Source: Symbiodinium natans
Taxonomy: Eukaryota; Sar; Dinophyceae; Suessiales; Symbiodiniaceae
Assembly (NCBI GenBank): GCA_905221605.1
Contig: CAJNDS010001314.1
Coordinates: 1-23,630, forward strand
Direction: 5' to 3'
DNA length: 23,630 nt
Shown here: in pieces, positions 16,875 to 23,630 of the stretch
Layout: each line of letters starts with the position of its first letter
Numbering within the stretch: the stretch's first letter is position 1
Notes under the pieces: generated by a model
What the model was told of the DNA's origin: nothing
The model's input: the letters and a program-made list of their open reading frames with translations, nothing else
Database searches by the model: none
Program-made: the position numbers and the translations under genes

Positions 16875-19800
16875 TGCAGCACGCAGGGCCGAAGGATCAG
16901 GGTCCTTGGGGGTGCCATGACAGTACATCCTAAACCAGAAGCTGTTGAGTCGCTGCTTGGTTGGATGTTTGGCTCGCATGAGCCCCTGAATGGCAGCCCA
17001 ATGAGCAGTGGCTGCGTCATACCACGCATTTTGGGGACGTTGGGGCCCATGCTTGGTGGGCGTGGCGCTGATCCCTTTCCAATGCGCATCAAAGATGACT
17101 GGCAGCCGGAAAGGGGCGGAGACATCCACTTCTCGCAAAGCTGCAAGGTCAGTGGTTCGCAGCTCCGAGAAGCGCCAATCATTCACCTGTGCCTCGGGTT
17201 CGTCCTCCGCGTCTGACATGTCGTCCATCGGGCAGGGAGAGCCTTCGTTAGTTTCGGAAGAGATGCTGACGACCTCCGGCGAGGTTGCTGCAGTGTTCGC
17301 TTCCACAGGCGCAGCATAGGGCGAGGAGAGCAAGCACTCTAGGGGCAACACTCGCCGTAGAAAAACAGCCATTCTGTGAGAGGTGTCAGGCCATTCCAAG
17401 TTAAAAACTGACCAAAAATGTTCAATGTTTTGGTTGGCCACCGAGGCCGCAAGAGCAAGCCGGATGGCGTCAAGGAAATGGGCAGGGGGGAGGTCCGGCC
17501 TAAATTCTTGATAGTGCCTTCGCCCAAGTGTCTGTGTGCCCTGCAGCGTGATGCCTAGGAACGTATTCAGGCTGGGCTGGGCAAGCCTGGCCGTTTCTAC
17601 GTCCATGTGCTTAGCAGCTGCGGCCCATGCCTGCAAGGCTTGTTGGGAGGCTTGGCCAGTGACTTGTGGCAGTCCACTGTGCGCGTCCATCACATATTTG
17701 GTAGTAGGGCACATGGGACACCGATAAGCGCGGCCAGCCAAGAAGGCCACCATGGCTGCAGGCGGCACATTGATCTGCAGGTCAGTAATTTTATTGTCAG
17801 ATTCAGGAAAACCAAGAACAATGGGCAGCCCTGCCGTACGCTCCAGGGGACCTTTTTGGTGGGACTCGAATGCGAGCAGAAGTGCACCCAGCCAATAATC
17901 TGGGTCAGCGTAGCTGAGCATTGCAGGAAAACTGGCATTGATGACACTCGGCAAGTCCGACACCGCAGAAAAAAGATCCGCGATGTACTGCGCTGTGGTA
18001 AGAAAGCCATACCCCACCAGGGACTCCGAAAGCCTTGCTTTGTCCAGCTGCGGGACCGGGCACTCCAACATTTCAGCAAGGTCGAAATGCTGCAATGCCC
18101 CCGACAATCTAAGGCACTGCGTGATGATAGGGTCATAAACCTTCAAATACGCTGCCGGAAACGTTTCAGGCAGATGCAGTAGCGTGTCAGCGATTCCGAT
18201 CAGCATATCCGAGTCTTGCAGCTGGTTCGGTATGCCGTTCAAAAACACCTCATAGGCCCTATATGCCCGAAGCTGCTGGCAGTGTGTTGTGAGGTGTTGC
18301 GAGTCACGCAGGTTCATGTAGGGCCGAGGTTTGACATTTTTACCAAAGTGATGTCCCGCTGCAAGTGCGCGCCACATGAGATCACAGACCGAGACTGTGT
18401 TGCTCTGCATGATGGGTGCGCAGGCTGGGGCGCTGGGATCGCGGGCGCCGCTGGGCTCGCTAGGCCCTCGAGGCTTGGCTTTTGGTGGTTCCAGCTGCTG
18501 AGAGCCGTCTTTGTCCAAAGCGAGAGGCCGACTTTCCTTGCGAGCTTGGACAGCGGGCACAGGCCTGGCGGGGATGGGCGTCAGGCCAGGGGGAGGCATA
18601 GGGAGATCCGGTTTTGGTTCCGTCAGGCCAAGTGAGTCCGTGGGAGACTTAGCGCAACGGGGCTGTGACGCCTCAACCATCCTAATCCCATCCGGAGATG
18701 CAGTGTGCATGGGCCGTGTCCGGGGGCTGGGTGGACGTCGCACGCCAGGCGGCGGGTCCCTAATGTTGCCGCCACTACGGGGTGGACACGAGGCGGCGCT
18801 ACCCCCTCCGATCCTGTGATCAACTTCACTAGAGGGAGTCGTCACACAAGCATCCAAAGCAATAGGACTCGCGGCCGGCACAACCGCAGGCTCTTTCGTT
18901 GCAGGCTCCTTCGTCAGTGGTCCTCTCTCCCGCGTTGGGGTGCCGCAAGGGGTTCGGGAAACGTCCCGTCTAGCTGGCGGAGGCGGGCTGACAGCTGCCG
19001 CAATGGAGCCCCTCGCGGCCCGAGGCTTAAGCCATGGTGTACCCCACCGCTCGCCATGGCGCGCGTTTGTGGTAGCCTCGCCTTGGGCTGGCGACTGCTG
19101 CGGCGTAGGAACCCCGACTGCAGTAGCAACTACTACGTCCGGACTGTTACTGCTCGCGGGCACAGGGCTGTTTCCCGGAGAGTCCACATCAATCGCAGTT
19201 TCGGAGGCAGCCTTACCCGTACGAACAGGTAGGAGGTGAAGCCCACGGGGGGCTCGCAGTATGCCGGCCTTGTGTTCGAAAGCCGGGTCAGCGCGTTGAG
19301 CCGATCCCCGCTTGGGCGGCATCCTAATGCTGGTGTCCCCTAGCAAGCAGGTGAGGTACTGGGCGACCCCATCTCCTTCCCTCACCGGCTGGAAGGGGAC
19401 ACAATACACAGCATTGGGCAGGGGCTCCAGGGCGAAGCCGCGCGCTTGCAGACTAACAATGGTGCCCGAGTAGGAGTTGGAGGTGAAAGAGGGACTCCCC
19501 CATCCTTCTTGCTGAAGTGTGCGGTAAAAAACCTCCCGCTTGTCTCCCCAGGTGGCCTTCAGAGCCCACGCTTGATGCAGGGGTGGTGTTCCAAAGAGGT
19601 CCAGCCCAACTTTGCGTTCCGCAGGCAGCACGATGCTGGCTACTGTCCGTTCTCGGAAGGCTTGCTTGTGTAATGCCGTTGCAATGCCAGGGCCATCCAT
19701 GCTCCACAAGCTGGCTTGTGTGCGCACATATTCAGCGCATTCAATTAGGCCCCCGGTTGCACAGGCCGCCATTTGGAAGCATGCACCTATACCATCAGAG

Positions 19801-20423
19801 TAGTGCGGTGCCACGAAAACCAAAGCCCCAAGCCCTCTCGTGAAGGAGGAGGTGGCTCGGGCAAACCCTGCCTCGCTACTAAACAGGAATCCAGAAGCCC
19901 GACATGTCACAAAGACACATATCCCAAATGTGGGGCCAGTGGAGCAGGCCGTGGTGATAGCGCCGAAGAAGCGTTTAAGGGACCCTATGCGATTCATGAC
20001 AAAGGTTCGAAACGTCACAAGGCTCCAAGTGTCGGGCGCGCCAGTCAGCGGGAAGTCTTCCGCGGTTTGACAGGCTTCAAGTAGGCTCATATCGTCATCG
20101 CCCAGTGGGTCTGCGGGGAGACTCAACTGCAGCATAAACTTCATTTGGGTAACAATCCTGGCATACTGAGAGACCATCCCGATAGGGGAGTCAGGATAGA
20201 CCTGGTGCCCAAGAGTGAGCACAATGTCCGCCAGGACCATGCCGAGGTCGTAGCTTCTGCCTATTTTGGTTTGGGTCTCATCCTGATCTGGCACCCGTAC
20301 CCATCGACACGTTTCCATCCACCTGCCTGCAAGGCTACGCAGCGGCCGCACGAGCAGGTGCTGCATCGTGGGACCTGGTGGCATACGTAGCCGAGGGACC
20401 CTGCCTATCAGCTCGAAGCGGCA
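16851..20423 (-). pseudogene. helicase second half, Pro-rich linker and C-terminal domain (R copy)
   Basis: The longest open frame of the window (1,221 codons, formally from 20516). The first 31 or so residues are out of phase; real similarity to L starts at CRFELIGRVPRLRMP after a 2-bp deletion near 20423. Compared with L it keeps a 46-residue piece containing GALVFVAPHYSDGIGACF, which could be part of the second RecA-like domain of an SF1 helicase (motif IV region; tentative). The Pro-rich linker and the C-terminal domain with YRCPMCPTTKYVMDAHSG follow uninterrupted, because R lacks the 1-bp deletion of L. It ends after the 2-bp loss near 16874. Confidence 0.7.
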
Positions 20424-20652
20424 CCTCCGAATACCGACATGCGTATAGAATGGCGGCAATCTCAGGAGGGAGGCGCATGGATGAACAGAGCGAGAGGTTG
20501 ACAGCCGGTCCGACAATGGCCTTCAGCCCGGCGGCCTGCATGACTGTCTCGGCTTGCTTCGGTTTGACGATGCTCATACAGAGAATCGATTCCAGCATCG
20601 AGACCGCTGAGAACAATACCTCAGACGCTCCAGAGGAACGGTGGGGCTTGCC
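20424..20652 (-). pseudogene. short helicase fragment between two lesions (R copy)
   Basis: Same phase as the upstream helicase segment, after its TGA at 20653-20655. It encodes VLFSAVSMLESILC-type sequence matching L through LPPEIAAILYACRY, then is shifted by a 2-bp deletion near 20423. L is continuous here. Confidence 0.6.
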
Positions 20653-22366
20653 TCAAGAGGGCATCTCGCCTTGTCCCTTTTTCCACGGGCCGGAACTTTG
20701 GGCCGTTTGCCGCAAAAGGGCCGCAGGCAAGGTGGCTGGCGTGTGGAGGTCGGCAGGGTTGAGGCCACAAATCTTTTGCTCCAACAACTCCGTGACGAAG
20801 TGGTAATTGGGTCGCGATCCGCCAGCGGGCTGTCTGTGGTCGCCAATCATGACATCAAGTGCATGCTTGATGTGCGCCAGAATGGTGTTGGAACCAGGCG
20901 TGCCCAATTGCTGGGCTTCATCTCGGAGGAGCAACTCAACATCCTTTAGACGGTTAATGAGCTGCGAGTAGGGAAAGCTAAGCCTTGCCACAATCGTACC
21001 ATGTGTCGTGGCTACAAGTAGCCCCCGGTACAAATCGTGCACATCAAAAGGGAGCTTATGTGTGTCCTTCTCCTTGTTACCCGGTATGCGAACGATGCGG
21101 CTGCGAACAAATTCATTGCTAGCAGTCGTGAGCCTATCAACCGCTTCGACATAGGCCCGAACCGATTCATTGCCATGAGCGGTGTATAGGGTGAGCCGGC
21201 TCGTCAGGCACGCAAGGAGTACTCCTAGAAACGCGCAGGATCGTGTCTTCCCGCTGCCGGGCGCACCCGTTATGAATACAGAAGTACGATTAGCGGCCAG
21301 GCCGTACGAGCACGCTCCCAACAGCGCTGCCAGGTGTCCGTCCGCCCCCCAAAAGGTATCACAGAGGCGCGTAAGGAAAGCGGGACCAACCGCGAGCGCA
21401 AAGATGCTGGCTCGAGTCCTCGGATCGTGCTCGTTACTCAACGAGTCATGGGACAGGCGTAGACACTCCGCATGCCACAGCGCAGGAGTCCGGGCGTCCT
21501 CTTGGTCGGGCAGCGGAGAGTCAGGCAGCGTAGCTAACACGCCACTCAGCAGCGTCGGCGTCCATTCTTTGCGATAGGATTGTTCCGCCTCAAGCCAAAG
21601 GTTGAGGAAGCTTTGCAAGGGGTTGGAAGCCCCCGGACCCGCAGTAAGCGATGCCTGCGCAGCTTGCATTTCGTGCTTGCCTCTGAAGACTTGGCAGACC
21701 TCCGGGTGTATGAGCTGTGCCCATGTGTCGTGCCAGTGCCCTCTCACCACTAGCCCGATAAGGAGGACAAGCACTAAATCTGTGAGAAAGCCCGGCAACC
21801 ACTGTGGCTGCCGGATGGCATCAAGAGGCGAGTCTTCTAGCGGAACGCCCAATGCAACATGCTGCCTTTGCCTAGGCATGTGTAACAGAGCATCCCAAAG
21901 CGGGGTAGAGGCTCCTCCGGGCAGAACCTCAAGCTGGCTGACTCTCGGCAGTGAGGGTCGTTGCGCGAATTGGTTGTGCTGTTCATCAGTCAAGAGCAGG
22001 GCAATGGTTATATTAACTGGCTGCATGGCCTTGCTTTCTCCAGGGCCGGTGAAAAGCTTCTTCGGGGCAAGGAGCTCTATAAACATGCCTGGGTAGGCCA
22101 CATCCCCCTTGTCTTCTCTTAAGGTAACCAGCAAAGCAGTGCCCTTGGCCGGCACTTTACCAGCGACAGCAAACCACTTTTTAGCCCGGTCAGGGACATC
22201 CGCCAACTCCGGTGTAAGGAGCATGACCGATGCCCTTGGGTAAACTCGATGGAGAAGGCAGATTGGCCATGTATGCATGCCGGGCTTTATCGCCACAGGG
22301 GTGGCGGCCCGCTTGACCGCAGCTTGCTCTGGGTAGTGATACTGTTCCGAGGGCTCCTCCTCGATT
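20653..22366 (-). pseudogene. SF1 helicase N-terminal half (R copy)
   Basis: Open for 573 codons (formally from an ATG at 22374), covering sequence split over three pieces in L. It joins the MLLTPELADVPDRAKKW segment to the P-loop (GAPGSGKT at 21244-21267), LYTAHGNESVRAYVEAV, DEAQQ (20908-20922) and GDHRQ without interruption. It is thus the best evidence that these parts form one protein. It lacks 2 codons in front of PADLHTP. It ends at TGA 20653-20655, where L has TGG (Trp). Upstream it is cut off from the hydrolase block by a 78-bp deletion and a 1-bp insertion near 22367. Confidence 0.7.
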
Positions 22367-23548
22367 TTACCCACAAACCAGTTTCATCGAGGGACCAAGC
22401 CCAGGATACGGGGGCGGCAAATCAGCCAGATGCGGCTTGGCATCCGTCAGGAGGACTTGGGTACATTCAGCACGGAGACTTGCAATGCTCCGGTTCTCAG
22501 CGGAAGGTATCCGGAGAAAAGCCTCCATATCGGGGCGTCTGATTTGCCATCCCAGCACGGAGTTGATGAAAATTTTAGACTTGTCCGAAAGCTGGACAGA
22601 GCCACACACAACCCCCATCAAACCTGCTCGCACTGTGCGATCCATCCGGGGGTCGGCCAAGCCGCAAATCTTTTTAGTCAATTCCTTATGCACATAATCC
22701 CCCGGCGTAAGCTGGAATAGCTCTTCACTGTGGACAAAGTGACTATAAGAGTGTCCACCACTGCCAAGTGACTCAGGTCCAGTGAAGTAGTAGAGACGCG
22801 CTCCCGCGCCAATCGCTTGCGTCCTTGCTGCCTGGCTGGGCCGGAAGATACAAAGCTGGTCGCTCTCATGATGGACAAGACTAACAGCGTGCCGCAATTC
22901 CGAACCCAGGATATATTGCAGCATGGCCCGTGGCATGGCAACGCCGCCCAAACGTGCCTTGATGTGGACAAAGTCGCCCTTGCAGTCAGGAAGCTGTTGG
23001 CGCTCATGCCAAGCGATAGCCACAGCAGCGCCCGTATACGAACCAGCAGAGAAACCCGTAACGCACAGTTTGCACTCGCCAGCTCTACCCGCGGCGAGGC
23101 CCACATGCAGAGCGGTCAGCGCAGCAATATGTGGCATGTGCAAGTGGGCCAGGGCAGGGAACATTGTCAGGGAGGCTTCTACCGAGCTGATTCTAGCACG
23201 AACCGCCGCTGGCAGACCGCAACCTTCGACCTGAGGGTACAGAGCACGTGCCCATAGCTGGGCGGCTTGGGGCGGGGGCGGCGGCGACAACGGGCGTTGT
23301 GTGTCCTCATATCGGACCTTTTTGCCCTGGTTGTCCCGGACTGTTTCCATTTCTAAGCCAGTGAGTGCATAGGAATTGGCTGTGTGAATGATGCTTCCCG
23401 ACACAGTGGGGGGCGTATTCTCGGCCTTCCCATTCATCCCGCTAATGAAGAGCGACCGACATTCCCCTGAGGGGGTGAGGTGAGGCTTTGGAGGCGGGTA
23501 CTGGTAGGCAGGAAAGGCAAAGGCTGCCAGGGCTTGTTGCACACGCAT
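22367..23548 (-). pseudogene. alpha/beta-hydrolase-like segment (R copy)
   Basis: Open for 393 codons. It carries the same nucleophile elbow (GFSAG at 23042-23056) and the same candidate Asp and His as L. Differences from L include an about 30-bp shorter, Pro-rich stretch near residues 89-95 (SPPPPPPQAAQLW). It terminates at a TAA created by a 1-bp insertion (GTTTGTGGG against GTTTTGGG in L), right where 78 bp of L are missing. The ATG at 23548 follows a 1-bp deletion relative to L, so it is unlikely to be a natural start. Confidence 0.65.
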
Positions 23549-23630
23549 GCTAGTCCATCATCCCAGTATTGACTGAGGCCCAACGGCGTGACCTTTATGA
23601 AGAGAGGCCACGGCAGATCTGCCTGGGCCA
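23549..23630 (-). pseudogene. upstream end of the R-copy protein, cut by the window
   Basis: Matches L 3966-4056 except for a 9-bp in-frame deletion (near 23599) and the 1-bp deletion beside 23548. The remainder lies outside the window. Confidence 0.55.

Larger units (their letters stand above)
14161..23630 (-). repeat. right arm of the giant inverted repeat
   Basis: Reverse complement of 3966-13654; still matching at the last base of the window. It is about 219 bp shorter than the left arm over the shared span, through several independent indels. Confidence 0.95.
14161..23630 (-). mobile_element. candidate poly(A)-tailed element or retrocopy, copy R (truncated by window)
   Basis: Same organisation as copy L on the opposite strand: protein remnants from the alpha/beta-hydrolase block to the C-terminal tail, 3' array and terminal A run. 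Its lesions differ from those of L. The LLDHD and N-terminal parts would lie to the right of the window. Confidence 0.45.

Noticed and set aside
3966-23630. Inverted repeat as a sequencing artefact (missed adapter or fold-back read)
   Set aside because: The arms differ by many substitutions, several coherent indels, a private tandem duplication and a conversion tract, which a duplicated read would not give.
3966-23630. Terminal inverted repeats of a DNA transposon
   Set aside because: The arms carry the whole gene in opposite orientation with poly(A) at the inner ends, and no transposase lies between them.
1-23630. Introns as the cause of the frame changes
   Set aside because: Each frame change in the shared region coincides with a 1-, 2- or 17-bp difference or a point mutation between the copies, and the other copy reads straight through.
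1-23630. tRNA, rRNA, CRISPR array or viral structural gene
   Set aside because: No cloverleaf with consensus boxes, no rRNA core sequence, no regularly spaced short repeats with unique spacers, and no recognisable viral protein were seen.

Overview
The window looks like nuclear DNA from a eukaryote, most likely a dinoflagellate of the Symbiodiniaceae type. The DNA is GC-rich. It carries very long intronless reading frames, poly(A) tracts and long repeat-filled non-coding stretches, with no bacterial operon layout. From memory, the encoded protein resembles a large, poorly characterised family abundant in Symbiodiniaceae proteomes: an SF1-helicase-like core containing a 'LYTAHGNE' block, preceded by an 'LLDHD' block. 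This placement is an inference that a database search would settle.

The dominant structure is a giant inverted repeat. Left arm L (3966-13654, plus strand) and right arm R (14161-23630, minus strand) are two closely similar copies of the same unit, tail to tail, around a 506-bp unique spacer (13655-14160). The inner edges fall exactly at a run of 11 A on L and 13 T on R. Each copy therefore looks like a poly(A)-tailed retrocopy or retroelement. The R arm runs off the window end, and L continues upstream to about position 1036 or earlier.

Each copy, read 5' to 3', holds: an N-terminal segment and an 'LLDHD' glycosyltransferase-like block (seen only in L); an alpha/beta-hydrolase-like domain with a GFSAG nucleophile elbow; an SF1 (UPF1-like) helicase core with GAPGSGKT, DEAQQ and GDHRQ; a long Pro/Ser-rich linker; a C-terminal domain with a CxxC motif and a basic tail; and about 2.4-2.6 kb of non-coding DNA. 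That non-coding DNA contains degenerate tandem units of roughly 660-880 bp, each starting with a perfect or near-perfect palindrome. Both coding copies are broken, but at different places. Wherever one is damaged the other is intact, so their common ancestor must have been open across the whole shared region (more than 2,300 codons).

The most interesting points are: the helicase-hydrolase protein in a poly(A)-tailed unit with no visible reverse transcriptase or transposase; a set of short palindromes with unrelated stems but the same CC centre; a conversion-like tract inside the R 3' array; a 176-bp tandem duplication private to L; and a covarying hairpin in a 45-bp repeat in the spacer. No tRNA, rRNA, CRISPR array or recognisable viral gene was seen.
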